From Mesonia algae (GTDB lineage Bacteria > Bacteroidota > Bacteroidia > Flavobacteriales > Flavobacteriaceae), in the NCBI RefSeq assembly GCF_003253545.1, contig NZ_QKYV01000004.1, positions 62,001 to 126,000 of the forward strand: a stretch of DNA of 64,000 nucleotides, in the 5' to 3' direction. The position numbers and the translations under genes are program-made. The notes under the pieces are model-generated. The model worked only from the letters and a program-made list of their open reading frames with translations. It searched no databases and was not told the DNA's origin. Position 1 is the first letter of the stretch, and each line of letters starts with the position of its first letter. Positions 33,427-42,424 of this stretch are shown here, piece after piece.

Positions 33427-34818
33427 TTATAAGTGGATTACTTCATCATAAGCTGCTGCTGTAGCTTCCATCACTGCTTCACTCATCGTTGGGTGAGGGT
33501 GAACAGCTTTTAATACTTCGTGTCCTGTAGTTTCTAACTTTCTACCTAGAACGGCTTCAGCAATCATATCGGTAACACCAGCACCAATCATGTGGCATCC
33601 TAACCATTCTCCGTATTTTGCATCGTAAATTACTTTTACAAAACCTTCTTTTTTACCAGAAGCACTTGCTTTACCAGAGGCAGAGAAAGGGAATTTCCCG
33701 ATTTTTAATTCGTAACCTGCTTCTTTAGCTTGCTTTTCTGTCATTCCTACACTAGCAATTTCAGGAGAAGCATAAGTACAGCCTGGTATATTACCATAAT
33801 CTAAAGCTTCTACGTGCATTCCTTTGATTTTTTCTACACACAGTATTCCTTCCGCGGAAGCGACGTGAGCTAAAGCTGCACCTGGAGTAACATCACCAAT
33901 TGCATAATAACCTGGTACGTTGGTTTGGTACCACTCGTTTACAATAATTTTATCTTTATCGGTTTTGATACCTAGATCTTCTAAACCAATATTTTCTATA
34001 TTGGTTTTAATTCCCACAGCAGAAAGAACTACATCTGCTTCGATGGTTTCTTCGCCTTTTTTTGTTTTTACTTTTGCCTTTACCGTATCTCCAGAAGTAT
34101 CTACACTTTCTACAGAGGCATTAGTCATTACTTTAATTCCTGCTTTTTTGAAAGATTTTTCAAATTCTTTAGAAACATCTGTATCTTCTAATGGAACTAA
34201 GTTTGGTAAATATTCTACGATAGTAACTTCGGTTCCCATAGCATTATAGAAGTGAGCGAACTCAACTCCAATAGCTCCAGAACCTACTACGATCATTTTC
34301 TTAGGTTGTTTCTTTAAGCTCATTGCTTCGCGATAGCCTATTACTTTTTCACCATCTTGTGGTAAATTAGGCAATTCTCTTGAGCGAGCTCCAGTAGCAA
34401 TCACGATATGGTCTGCTTGGTAATCTTTAGTATTACCTTCCTCATCTTTAACTTCTACTTTCTTACCAGCTTTTACTTTTCCGAATCCATTGATAACATC
34501 AATTTTATTCTTCTTCATTAAGAATTGAACCCCTTTGCTCATTCCGTTAGCTACACCACGGCTTCTATTTACAACGGCATCAAAATCTTTATCGGCTTCT
34601 TTTACAGTAAGACCGTAATCTTCAGCATGTTTTAAGTAATTAAATACCTCGGCACTTTTTAGAAGTGCTTTAGTAGGAATACATCCCCAGTTAAGACAAA
34701 CCCCACCTAAGCTTTCTTTTTCTACTACGGCAGTTTTTAAACCTAATTGAGAGGCACGAATAGCAGTAACGTAACCACCAGGACCACTTCCTAAAACAAT
34801 AACATCATATTTACTCAT
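33427..34818 (-). CDS. lpdA: Dihydrolipoyl dehydrogenase
   Basis: 463 residues, full length for E3. FAD site GSGPGGY (10-16), redox disulphide in GGVCLNWGCIPTK (Cys41 and Cys46), NAD site VGSGAIGVEFAHF (about 178-190), second FAD segment YYAIGDVTPGAALAH (about 308-322) and the C-terminal active His in VHPHPTMSEA. It reoxidises dihydrolipoamide in pyruvate, 2-oxoglutarate and branched-chain dehydrogenase complexes and in glycine cleavage. The subunits it serves are not in this window. A terminator lies on each side, so it is a single-gene unit. Confidence 0.97.
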   Translation of the reverse strand: MSKYDVIVLGSGPGGYVTAIRASQLGLKTAVVEKESLGGVCLNWGCIPTKALLKSAEVFNYLKHAEDYGLTVKEADKDFDAVVNRSRGVANGMSKGVQFLMKKNKIDVINGFGKVKAGKKVEVKDEEGNTKDYQADHIVIATGARSRELPNLPQDGEKVIGYREAMSLKKQPKKMIVVGSGAIGVEFAHFYNAMGTEVTIVEYLPNLVPLEDTDVSKEFEKSFKKAGIKVMTNASVESVDTSGDTVKAKVKTKKGEETIEADVVLSAVGIKTNIENIGLEDLGIKTDKDKIIVNEWYQTNVPGYYAIGDVTPGAALAHVASAEGILCVEKIKGMHVEALDYGNIPGCTYASPEIASVGMTEKQAKEAGYELKIGKFPFSASGKASASGKKEGFVKVIYDAKYGEWLGCHMIGAGVTDMIAEAVLGRKLETTGHEVLKAVHPHPTMSEAVMEATAAAYDEVIHL

Positions 34819-34880
34819 ATCTTTATTTTTTATGCTGAATTTTGAATTGCGAATTTAAACAAATATCCCCATAACTAAAA

Positions 34881-34906
34881 GTGAACGCTTAAATTTAAGC
34901 GCTCAC
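34881..34906 (-). terminator. Hairpin terminator of the collagen-like lipoprotein gene
   Basis: GTGAACGCTTAAA and TTTAAGCGCTCAC are complementary except one position. On the minus strand it is followed by TTTTAG. It lies between the lipoprotein stop and the lpdA start. Confidence 0.7.
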
Positions 34907-34938
34907 TCTTTTATATTCCTTTAAATTTTAATATAGTT

Positions 34939-35478
34939 TTACTGAACTGCAAATTCTTTTAATTGAAAATCTTGCTGAAGTACGGCTTTTTCAAGTTCAT
35001 CATAAGTTTCAATATTAATTTTTGGATCTTTTGCAAAATCTGAAGGAACCACTACAAATCTAAATACTTGATTGGTTGTAAATCCCGCATCTAAAGTACT
35101 CAAATCGAAATTACCATCTATTAAAAGTTCTACGTCTGCTGCAGTATGGTTATATACATATTGCATTGTTCCCTGAGGTAAGAAAAAGTTTTGAGGGATA
35201 AGGCTCCAAGTTTCTATAGGACCATTATCGCCTGAAACTTCTTCTAATCGATAAACTAAAATAGCATCAGATTCTAATACTTCAATTTCTGAAGGTACTT
35301 CTAAAAGTCTAGAATATAAATTGGCTGCAGGTTCGTAAGTAAAATCTACATTTTCATATTCATAAGTTTGTCCTATTATGGTTAAACCATCTTGCCCTGG
35401 AGGGCCCTGTGGACCTCTATCGCCTTCGCAAGCCATTAACCCAGCGGCGATCAATACTCCTAATAATAATTTTTTCAT
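34939..35478 (-). CDS. Lipoprotein with a short collagen-like segment
   Basis: 179 residues. Signal peptide and lipobox end at Cys17 (GLMACEGD), and residues 19-31 are GDRGPQGPPGQDG, four Gly-x-y triplets of collagen type. The remaining 145 residues have a beta-rich, hydrophilic character (TYEYENVDFTYEP, AILVYRLEEVSG, VFRFVVVPSDFA) with no assigned domain. Residues +2/+3 are EG, not the SDDDD-type surface signal, so its side of the outer membrane is unclear. It is three bases downstream of the cytosolic msrB stop on the same strand. Confidence 0.86.
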   Translation of the reverse strand: MKKLLLGVLIAAGLMACEGDRGPQGPPGQDGLTIIGQTYEYENVDFTYEPAANLYSRLLEVPSEIEVLESDAILVYRLEEVSGDNGPIETWSLIPQNFFLPQGTMQYVYNHTAADVELLIDGNFDLSTLDAGFTTNQVFRFVVVPSDFAKDPKINIETYDELEKAVLQQDFQLKEFAVQ

Positions 35479-35481
35479 CTT

Positions 35482-35883
35482 TTATTGTTTTTCGTTAGTA
35501 AAATCTATACTTGCTGAATTCACGCAAAAGCGTTCACCAGTTTCTGTTGGACCGTCATCAAAAACGTGACCAATATGTCCGCCACAATTGGCACATAAAA
35601 TTTCAGTACGAATCATACCAAATGTGGTATCCTTTATAAACTCAATACTGCCTTCTATAGCTTGATCAAAACTGGGCCAGCCACAATTGCTTTTAAATTT
35701 AGCTTCACTTTCAAATAGCTTAGCGTTACACGCAGCACACTCGTAAGCGCCATCATCAAAATGTAAGTTATATTTACCTGTGTGGGGTGCTTCGGTGCCT
35801 TTTTTTCTTAATATTCTATATTGCTCTTCAGTGAGTTGATCTTTCCACTCTTCATCAGATTTTTCAATGGTATATTTTTTCAT
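35482..35883 (-). CDS. msrB: Peptide-methionine (R)-S-oxide reductase MsrB, cytosolic
   Basis: 133 residues without a signal peptide. Zinc ligands Cys49/Cys52 (ECAAC) and Cys97/Cys100 (CANCGGHIGHVFDDGP), the catalytic Cys120 in RFCVNSAS, and the resolving Cys67 in SNCGWPSFD are all present, so the classic thioredoxin-recycled mechanism is expected. It repairs methionine R-sulfoxide in proteins. It is five bases downstream of the second msrB gene and three upstream of the lipoprotein, an operon of oxidative repair with an envelope protein. Confidence 0.96.
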   Translation of the reverse strand: MKKYTIEKSDEEWKDQLTEEQYRILRKKGTEAPHTGKYNLHFDDGAYECAACNAKLFESEAKFKSNCGWPSFDQAIEGSIEFIKDTTFGMIRTEILCANCGGHIGHVFDDGPTETGERFCVNSASIDFTNEKQ

Positions 35884-35888
35884 TTTAT

Positions 35889-36371
35889 TTAATTTTTAGT
35901 AGGAATAAAATCCATCGCATCTCCATTCATACAATATCTTTTTCCTGTAGTTTCCTTAGGTCCGTCATCAAAAACGTGTCCTAAATGTCCGCCACAATTA
36001 GCGCAAAGAACTTCATTACGAGTATAACCTAATTTGTTATCCGTAGAGAAAAACACGCCATTTTCTATAGGTTGGTCAAAACTAGGCCATCCTGTTCCGC
36101 TTTTAAACTTATTTTTAGTTTCATACAAAGGATGACTGCAAGCCGCACAAATAAATGTACCCGATTCTTTAATGTTATTCAATGGACTAGAAAAAGGTCT
36201 TTCGGTACCCGCTTCTCTTAAGACATAAAATTCTTCTGCAGAAAGCTCTTTTTTCCATTCAGTTTCTGTTTTTTGAACAGGAAACTGTTCTTCTTTAGAT
36301 TTTTTTTGAGCGTTAGAATTACAACTCATTAAGAGTGCGGAAGATATAATAAGGAAACAAAGCTTTTTCAT
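35889..36371 (-). CDS. msrB: MsrB-like methionine sulfoxide reductase, exported lipoprotein form
   Basis: 160 residues with a lipoprotein signal (LLMSC, Cys17). The MsrB domain spans about 35-160: zinc Cys75/78 and Cys123/126, the CANCGGHLGHVFDDGP motif and catalytic Cys147 (RYCMNGDAMDF). Unlike the cytosolic partner it lacks the resolving Cys, having TGWPSFD with Thr93, so its recycling must use another thiol or direct reduction. It is placed in the periplasm or outer membrane. The pair probably arose by duplication plus relocation. Confidence 0.94.
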   Translation of the reverse strand: MKKLCFLIISSALLMSCNSNAQKKSKEEQFPVQKTETEWKKELSAEEFYVLREAGTERPFSSPLNNIKESGTFICAACSHPLYETKNKFKSGTGWPSFDQPIENGVFFSTDNKLGYTRNEVLCANCGGHLGHVFDDGPKETTGKRYCMNGDAMDFIPTKN

Positions 36372-36501
36372 AATTTTTTATGATAAAATTACAAAGACCT
36401 TGCCATATTTCACTATTTCAATTGTTAAAGCGATGATAAACTTTTTAAAACTAAGTATTGCTTTTGTAATTTTAACACTTGTAAATAATACACTAACCGT
36501 T

Positions 36502-37329
36502 ATGAAAAGAGAGAATATAATATTGTACACAGCAACATTTTTAATGTTGTTCTCGTGTGCTCAAAACCCGTTTACCGGAAAAAAAACATTAGCGCTTGTA
36601 CCTAACTCTCAGATATTGCCGATGGCTTTTCAAGAGTACGATGCATTTTTATCAGATAATAATGTGGTAACAGGAACAGCTGAAGCTAATATGGTAAAAA
36701 GTGTGGGGCAGAAAATTGCAACGGCTTCAGAACGCTGGTTAAACGCTAATGGATATCAAGGCTATTTAGAAAATTATCGTTGGGAATATAACTTAGTAAA
36801 AGATGATCAAGTAAATGCGTGGTGTATGCCAGGAGGTAAGATTGTAGTTTATACAGGAATTTTACCGATTACACAAAGTGAAACAGGCTTAGCTGTTGTT
36901 ATGGGGCATGAGGTTGCTCACGCGCTTGCTAATCATGGGCAACAACGTATGAGTGCTAGTCAGTTACAGCAAGTAGGAGCAGTAGCAACGGCAGTAGGAA
37001 CTCAAGCTGCAGGAGTAGATGAAGAAACCGCTGGTTATTTTAATATGGCATATGGAGTAGGATCTCAAGTTGGAGTTATGCTTCCTTTTAGTAGAAGTCA
37101 TGAAACAGAAGCAGATAAAATAGGACTTAATATTATGGCTATTGCAGGTTACAATCCTGATGAAGCTGCAGAGCTTTGGAAAAGAATGAAAGCCAATAGT
37201 GGAGGTGGAGCACCTCCAGAAATATTGAGTACGCACCCTTCTAATGATACCCGTATTAATAATTTAACCCAGTTGGCTGCAAGTGCTAAAGCTGAAGCTC
37301 GAAAATTTGGAGTGACTTCATTTAAATAA
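36502..37329 (+). CDS. M48 family lipoprotein metallopeptidase
   Basis: 275 residues from ATG 36502. An upstream in-frame ATG at 36400 is ignored because the lipobox follows the later one: MLFSC with lipid Cys19. The zinc motif is HEVAH (136-140), the third ligand lies in SHETEADKIGL, and the C-terminus has THPSNDTRINNL typical of the M48C/BepA-like group. By family knowledge it handles outer-membrane protein quality control in the periplasm. It diverges from the msrB gene and ends at a bidirectional terminator. Confidence 0.93.
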   Translation: MKRENIILYTATFLMLFSCAQNPFTGKKTLALVPNSQILPMAFQEYDAFLSDNNVVTGTAEANMVKSVGQKIATASERWLNANGYQGYLENYRWEYNLVKDDQVNAWCMPGGKIVVYTGILPITQSETGLAVVMGHEVAHALANHGQQRMSASQLQQVGAVATAVGTQAAGVDEETAGYFNMAYGVGSQVGVMLPFSRSHETEADKIGLNIMAIAGYNPDEAAELWKRMKANSGGGAPPEILSTHPSNDTRINNLTQLAASAKAEARKFGVTSFK

Positions 37330-37344
37330 AAAGATATTATTAAA

Positions 37345-37376
37345 AAAAAAAGCCCGATTTAATCGGGCTTTTTTTA
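37345..37376. terminator. Bidirectional terminator
   Basis: AGCCCGATT (37351-37359) and AATCGGGCT (37361-37369) with flanking A and T tracts form a strong stem. The minus-strand gene's stop codon (37374-37376) lies inside the T-tract. Confidence 0.93.
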
Positions 37377-37601
37377 GTTTGGGAAAGTAGCTTTTACAAT
37401 TTTTTCGGCTTCTTCTTTATGTGATATATGTACTAATAATTGAACCTGCATAGCATCTCCACCATAAAAACCACCGCGAACACCAGATTCATGATTGTTT
37501 TTAACAATAGAAGAAATTCCTGCTTTATCTAATACGCTTTGTAGGTATTGAATATTAACTTCAGTACCGGTGTAAACATTTGTATATTCTGTATTGCTCA
37601 T
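37374..37601 (-). CDS. DUF2007-like small protein
   Basis: 75 residues, no signal peptide. It fits the DUF2007 (putative signal-transducing protein) pattern: a strand FTYVYTGTEVNIQ-like start, an LQSVLDKAGISS helix, a short glycine loop (RGGFYGGDAM), then QVQLLVHISHKEEAEKIV. The family is an alpha/beta ferredoxin-like fold without known activity. The gene is monocistronic and its stop lies in the terminator shared with the M48 lipoprotein gene. Confidence 0.85.
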   Translation of the reverse strand: MSNTEYTNVYTGTEVNIQYLQSVLDKAGISSIVKNNHESGVRGGFYGGDAMQVQLLVHISHKEEAEKIVKATFPN

Positions 37602-37674
37602 AACTTATCTTTTTCTTAAAGATAGTTGAAAAAGACTAAAAAAAAGAAAAGGTCAATTATAATTTCAGAAAAAA

Positions 37675-38883
37675 TTAACTCAATGAAACCTGCACTTGAT
37701 TTTTTAAAATATCGTCCATAGTTTCTCGCTCTCTAATTAGATGTGCTTGATTATTGTGCCAAAGAATTTCGGCTGGTCGAAATCTAGAATTGTAATTACT
37801 AGCCATAGAATAACAATAAGCACCAGCATTTTTAAATGCCAGAATATCACCTTCGGTAATTTCACTAATTCTTTTATTGCTTCCAAAAGTATCGGTTTCA
37901 CAAATATAACCTACGACAGAATAGAAGCGTTTGTGTTTTTTTGGATGAGAAATATTAATAATTTCATGAGTAGAATTATAAAACATAGGTCTTATAAAAT
38001 GATTAAATCCAGAATCTACGTGAGCGAAAACAGTAGAAGTGGTTTGTTTTACGGAATTAACTTTCACTAAAAAGTAACCAGATTCACTTACTAAAAATTT
38101 TCCGGGTTCAAAAACCAAGGTAAGTTCTCGTCCGTAATCTTTACAGAAATCATTAAACTTTTTAGAAAGCTTTTTTCCTAATTCTTCAATATTGGTTTCT
38201 ATATCATTTTCATGGTAGGCAACTTTGAATCCGCTTCCAAAATCAATAAATTCCAAGGCATTGAAATTTTTTGCTGCATCAAATAAAATTTGAGATGCAT
38301 ATAAAAAGACTTCAATATCTAAAATATCACTTCCAGTATGCATATGAATACCATTCACATTCATATTTGTATTTTCTACGATACGTAGTAAATGAGGCAT
38401 TTGATGAATTGAAATACCAAATTTTGAGTCTATATGTCCCACTGAAATATTGGTGTTTCCTCCTGCCATTACGTGGGGATTAATACGAATACACGCGGGG
38501 ATTGTGGGGTGGAGGGTTCCAAATTTTTCTAGAATAGAAAGATTGTCAATATTTATTTGAACACCAAGTTTTACGGCTTCTTCAATTTCTATCATTGAAA
38601 CTCCATTTGGTGTGTAAATAATCTCTTTAGCGGGAACTCCTGCAGCTAAGCCTAATTTTATTTCTTGTATAGAAACCGTATCTAAACCGCTTCCGCAGTT
38701 ATGCAAAAGCTTTAAGATGTTAATGTTAGATAATGCTTTTACAGCGTAATTAATTCTTAGATTTTTTACTTGTTTAAAAGCGGAGGTAAGTCGCTTGTAT
38801 TGAGAAACAATTTTAGCACTATCATAAACATAAATAGGACTACTGTAATCTTCTGTAATTTTTAATAAATCTGAATTTTTCAT
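37675..38883 (-). CDS. lysA: Diaminopimelate decarboxylase
   Basis: 402 residues, class III PLP decarboxylase fold. Schiff-base Lys49 in INYAVKALSN, the phosphate-binding GSGFKVAY region (about 215-222), EPGKFLV, and the active-site GAYCYSMASNYNSR near 358-371. It makes lysine from meso-diaminopimelate in the cytosol. Upstream (38884-39285) the region also encodes a short membrane peptide. No terminator or riboswitch was recognised. Confidence 0.95.
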   Translation of the reverse strand: MKNSDLLKITEDYSSPIYVYDSAKIVSQYKRLTSAFKQVKNLRINYAVKALSNINILKLLHNCGSGLDTVSIQEIKLGLAAGVPAKEIIYTPNGVSMIEIEEAVKLGVQINIDNLSILEKFGTLHPTIPACIRINPHVMAGGNTNISVGHIDSKFGISIHQMPHLLRIVENTNMNVNGIHMHTGSDILDIEVFLYASQILFDAAKNFNALEFIDFGSGFKVAYHENDIETNIEELGKKLSKKFNDFCKDYGRELTLVFEPGKFLVSESGYFLVKVNSVKQTTSTVFAHVDSGFNHFIRPMFYNSTHEIINISHPKKHKRFYSVVGYICETDTFGSNKRISEITEGDILAFKNAGAYCYSMASNYNSRFRPAEILWHNNQAHLIRERETMDDILKNQVQVSLS

Positions 38884-38945
38884 GGGTTAGATGAAGGTTT
38901 GAGGTTGAAAATTTTTATATGGGTGGTTGAGCTGTAAAAAGTAAA

Positions 38946-39122
38946 TTACTTTTTTACAACTATGGGTTTGACAATCTTTTTATTCAATAAAGATGTATAC
39001 TTAATAGAATAAGTATAAACAAATAAAACAGCCAATAGAATAACTGCAATCATTGAATAATTGATTTTTAATAGCATCATAGAAAACGCTAAGTAAAAGA
39101 TGCTAAGAATATTAACTTTCAT
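38946..39122 (-). CDS. Small membrane peptide, 58 residues, unrecognised
   Basis: An uninterrupted minus-strand frame from ATG 39120-39122 to TAA 38946-38948. The product starts MKVNILSIFYLAF and has one or two hydrophobic segments: residues 4-18 and a strong one at about 24-38 (MIAVILLAVLFVYTY). The tail is basic, ending LLNKKIVKPIVVKK, a positive-inside C-terminus. The amphipathic composition, even codon use and the fit into an otherwise empty gap upstream of lysA make it credible as a real short gene, but no homologue is known to me. Confidence 0.5.
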   Translation of the reverse strand: MKVNILSIFYLAFSMMLLKINYSMIAVILLAVLFVYTYSIKYTSLLNKKIVKPIVVKK

Positions 39123-39285
39123 AAGTGCTGCAATTTAATACATATATAAAATAGTTGCTCCATTTTTTTTAGTTTTTTAAAGATTTGTCTGTTTTGTTAA
39201 AGTATTCCCAAATTGAGCTCTTCAAAAATCCCAAAGGATGTATTCAACGTTTATGTTAGAAATCAAATCAATTAAAAAATTTATT

Positions 39286-39837
39286 ATGAAAAATGTAAAA
39301 AGATTATCGGTATTAGTATTAACTATTGCTTTATTTACAGGGTTCAACTCTGTAGCACAAACAAAAATGGTAGGAGGTGCAGAAATGTATCCCACAAAGA
39401 ACATTGTAGAGAATGCAGTAAACTCTAAAGACCACACTACTTTGGTTGCCGCAGTAAAAGCTGCTGGTTTGGCAGAGACTTTACAAGATAAAGGTCCGTT
39501 TACGGTTTTTGCTCCTACAAATGCTGCTTTCGACAAATTACCAAAAGGAACTGTAGATAATTTATTGAAAGAGGAAAACAAAGCAAAGTTACAGGCAGTA
39601 CTTACATACCATGTAGTTGGTGGAAAGTGGACTGCTAAGGATCTTATGAAAATGATCAAAAAAGATGGAGGAAAGTCTACCATTAAAACGGTAAATGGAG
39701 AAACTCTAACTGCTTGGGTGGAAGGGAAATCTGTGAAAATCACAGATAATGCAGGAAATACAGCAATGGTAACTATTGCAAATGTAATGCAATCTAACGG
39801 AGTAATTCACGTAATTGATACGGTGTTATTACCTTAA
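39286..39837 (+). CDS. Secreted fasciclin-domain protein
   Basis: 183 residues from ATG 39286 with signal peptide MKNVKRLSVLVLTIALFTGF through NSVAQ. One FAS1 domain follows (about 45-183): the H1 motif GPFTVFAPTNAAFDKLP, the YH motif VLTYHVVGG and the closing NGVIHVIDTVLLP. FAS1 proteins act in cell-surface adhesion; this one is periplasmic or secreted and lacks a T9SS tail. A terminator shared with pheT follows. An open antisense frame of 173 codons over this gene is a shadow. Confidence 0.94.
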   Translation: MKNVKRLSVLVLTIALFTGFNSVAQTKMVGGAEMYPTKNIVENAVNSKDHTTLVAAVKAAGLAETLQDKGPFTVFAPTNAAFDKLPKGTVDNLLKEENKAKLQAVLTYHVVGGKWTAKDLMKMIKKDGGKSTIKTVNGETLTAWVEGKSVKITDNAGNTAMVTIANVMQSNGVIHVIDTVLLP

Positions 39838-39857
39838 TTACTCAAAATTAAAGTAAT

Positions 39858-39891
39858 AAAAAAGGCTATTTCGAAAGAAATAGCCTTTTTT
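39858..39891. terminator. Bidirectional terminator between fasciclin gene and pheT
   Basis: A 15-bp stem, AAAAAAGGCTATTTC (39858-39872) against GAAATAGCCTTTTTT (39877-39891), with a GAAA tetraloop and T-runs on both strands. Confidence 0.94.
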
Positions 39892-39906
39892 ATTTATCAT
39901 AGATGG

Positions 39907-42333
39907 TTAACGAAGTTCGGCATTCAATTGTTTTTCGAATTGTTGCTGAAGCTTAGCCATTGTTTTATCGATTTGCTTATCGGTAAGGGTCTTGTTTTCA
40001 TCTAAAAAGATAAAACTTACCGCATAACTTTTCTTTCCCTCAGGAAGGTTTTTTCCTTCGTATACATCAAAGAGATCTACTTCTTTTAAAAGTTTTCTCT
40101 CTGTCTTATGAGCAATCTCATAAATATCATTAAAACTTACTTGTTGATCTAATAATAGCGCAAAATCTCTTCTTACGGAAGGGTACTTAGGAATAGGTTT
40201 AAAAACAATCTCTTTGTTTTTAACCACTTCAATTACAGCTCCCCAATCAAAATCGGCAAAAATAACTTCTTGATCGATGCCAAAGTTTTTCAGGACTGCA
40301 TTTTTAACAACTCCAAATTCTACGATTTTTTTCTTTTGGTAACTCACTTGTAAACCTTCAGAAAAAATATCGCTAGTTAAAGGCTGAAAATTAACTCCTT
40401 CGGCAATATTTAAACGTTCTAATATGCTGTAAATAGTTCCTTTAGCAAAGAAAAAATCATTCTTTTGAGCTACACTGTTCCAACGTTCCCTGTTTTTATT
40501 TCCGCTAAGGCATAACGTAAGATGTTTATGTTCTTCTCTTCCATTAGGAAAATTATGGTAGGTTTTACCAAATTCAAATAATTTTAGATTTTCATTTTTT
40601 CGGTTAAGATTATAAGCTGTAGACTCTAAAGCGCTAAAGAGTAAAGACTGTCGCATGACGTTTAAATCTTGACTCAAAGGGTTTAAAATCTCTATATTAT
40701 AATCTTTCTTAAGGGTTTCGCTTAAAGCGGAATAATCTTTTGTTAGAGAATTGGCCATCATCTCGTAGAATCCTTGTCCTACCAATTGTTCGGCAATTAC
40801 ATTTTGAAGTTTATAATCTTCAAAACGAGTAGAGTTAGAAATGGAAGCATTTAGCTTTTCATTAAACTCAATATTATTATACCCATACACTCTTAAAATC
40901 TCTTCGATAACATCTACTTCTCTCTGTACATCTACTCGATAAGCGGGAATGGTAAGTCCTAAACCACTTTCGGTAACATTGTTCACACGAATATCTAAAG
41001 AAGCTAAAATAGATTTTATGGTTCCTGGGTCAATTTCTTGACCAATAAGTTTGTAAATTTTGTCAAAAGTTAAAAAGACCTGAAAATCTTCAATTTTTTT
41101 CGGATAAAAATCATCTAAATCACTAGTGACATATCCTCCTGCAGTTTGCTGAATTAAAAGAGCGGCTCTTTTTAGTGCATACTCTGTAATGTTAGGATCT
41201 ACTCCTCTTTCAAACCTAAAAGAAGCATCGGTATTTACTCCGTGTCGCTTAGCGGTTTTGCGAATACTTACGGGATTAAAGTAAGCACTTTCTAAAAAGA
41301 TAGAAGTTGTTTTTTCGGTTACTCCAGAATCTAACCCGCCTAAAACGCCCGCAATACAAAGAGGTTTCTCGTTGTCACAAATCATTAAATCATCTTCGTG
41401 TAACTCTCTTTCTACTTCGTCTAAAGTTGTAAACTTAGTACCTTTTGGTAGCGTTTTGACTTTAATTTTATTTTCTATAATATGATCGGCGTCAAAAGCA
41501 TGTAGAGGTTGTCCTAATTCGTGTAAGACATAATTTGTGACATCTACTACATTGTTCTTAGGAGTTATACCAATTGCTTTTAATCTATTTTTAAGCCAAT
41601 TTGGAGAAGGAGCTATTTTAACCCCAGAGATGGTTACACCACAATAACGCGGAGCCAACTCATAATTATCAACTTCAATAAGCATTTTTTTGCTTCTATT
41701 CTCCACATGAAAGCTACTCACCGAAGGAGTATCTAAACTCGTATTAATTTCACTTTGAAGTAAGCCTGCTTTTAAATCTCTGGCCACACCAAAATGACTC
41801 ATAGCATCTGCTCGGTTAGGAGTTAAGCCAATTTCAAAAACCTGATCTTTTTCAATTTCAAAAACTTCATTTAAAGGAGTGCCAGGTACCAAATCTTCGC
41901 TGAGCACCATAATACCATCGTGGCTTTTTCCTAAGCCTAGTTCATCTTCGGCGCAAATCATCCCAAAACTGTATTCTCCTCTAATTTTTCCTTTTTTAAT
42001 TTTCCAAGCTTCACCTTTATCATCATAAAGTGTAGTCCCTACTGTTGCTACGGGTACTTTTTGACCTTCAGCAACATTAGGAGCTCCACAAACAATTTGT
42101 ACAGGTTCTTTTTCTCCTATATTAACAGTTGTAAGCTTGAGCTTGTCTGCATTTTCATGAGGTACGCATGTAAGCACGTGCCCTACAACAATACCTTCTA
42201 AAGCGCCTTTCACGGATTCAAAATTTTCAATACCTTCTACTTCTAGTCCTAAATCGGTTAGAAGTTTGCCAGTTTTTTCAGCATCCCAGTCGGTTTTAAT
42301 AAATTGCTTAATCCAGTTGTATGAAATCTTCAT
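39907..42333 (-). CDS. pheT: Phenylalanine-tRNA ligase beta subunit
   Basis: 808 residues in the full bacterial order: an N-terminal tRNA-binding (EMAP/B1) domain about 40-150, the B3/B4 editing domain about 210-380 (GLTPNRADAMSHFGVARD upstream), B5 at about 405-475, a catalytic-like core and a C-terminal FDX-ACB domain about 715-808 (PIPKYPSVRRDFALLLD). It works with PheS, whose gene is not in the window, to charge tRNA-Phe. An exact TAnnTTTG lies just upstream of its start. Confidence 0.97.
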   Translation of the reverse strand: MKISYNWIKQFIKTDWDAEKTGKLLTDLGLEVEGIENFESVKGALEGIVVGHVLTCVPHENADKLKLTTVNIGEKEPVQIVCGAPNVAEGQKVPVATVGTTLYDDKGEAWKIKKGKIRGEYSFGMICAEDELGLGKSHDGIMVLSEDLVPGTPLNEVFEIEKDQVFEIGLTPNRADAMSHFGVARDLKAGLLQSEINTSLDTPSVSSFHVENRSKKMLIEVDNYELAPRYCGVTISGVKIAPSPNWLKNRLKAIGITPKNNVVDVTNYVLHELGQPLHAFDADHIIENKIKVKTLPKGTKFTTLDEVERELHEDDLMICDNEKPLCIAGVLGGLDSGVTEKTTSIFLESAYFNPVSIRKTAKRHGVNTDASFRFERGVDPNITEYALKRAALLIQQTAGGYVTSDLDDFYPKKIEDFQVFLTFDKIYKLIGQEIDPGTIKSILASLDIRVNNVTESGLGLTIPAYRVDVQREVDVIEEILRVYGYNNIEFNEKLNASISNSTRFEDYKLQNVIAEQLVGQGFYEMMANSLTKDYSALSETLKKDYNIEILNPLSQDLNVMRQSLLFSALESTAYNLNRKNENLKLFEFGKTYHNFPNGREEHKHLTLCLSGNKNRERWNSVAQKNDFFFAKGTIYSILERLNIAEGVNFQPLTSDIFSEGLQVSYQKKKIVEFGVVKNAVLKNFGIDQEVIFADFDWGAVIEVVKNKEIVFKPIPKYPSVRRDFALLLDQQVSFNDIYEIAHKTERKLLKEVDLFDVYEGKNLPEGKKSYAVSFIFLDENKTLTDKQIDKTMAKLQQQFEKQLNAELR

Positions 42334-42358
42334 AAAATACAGTCTTTTTTACGGTGGG

Positions 42359-42366
42359 CAAAGATA
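42359..42366 (-). promoter_or_regulatory. -7 element of the pheT promoter
   Basis: TATCTTTG on the minus strand matches TAnnTTTG exactly, 26 bases before the pheT ATG. A -33 TTG at proper spacing was not found. Confidence 0.5.
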
Positions 42367-42424
42367 GAATTTATTTTGTCATTTTTGTAAGGGAAATGAG
42401 CTATAGCATAGAAAAAAGAAAATA

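Noticed and set aside
39222-39743. 173-codon antisense frame over the fasciclin gene
   Set aside because: The plus-strand gene has a signal peptide, FAS1 motifs and a terminator; the antisense frame is a codon-bias shadow.
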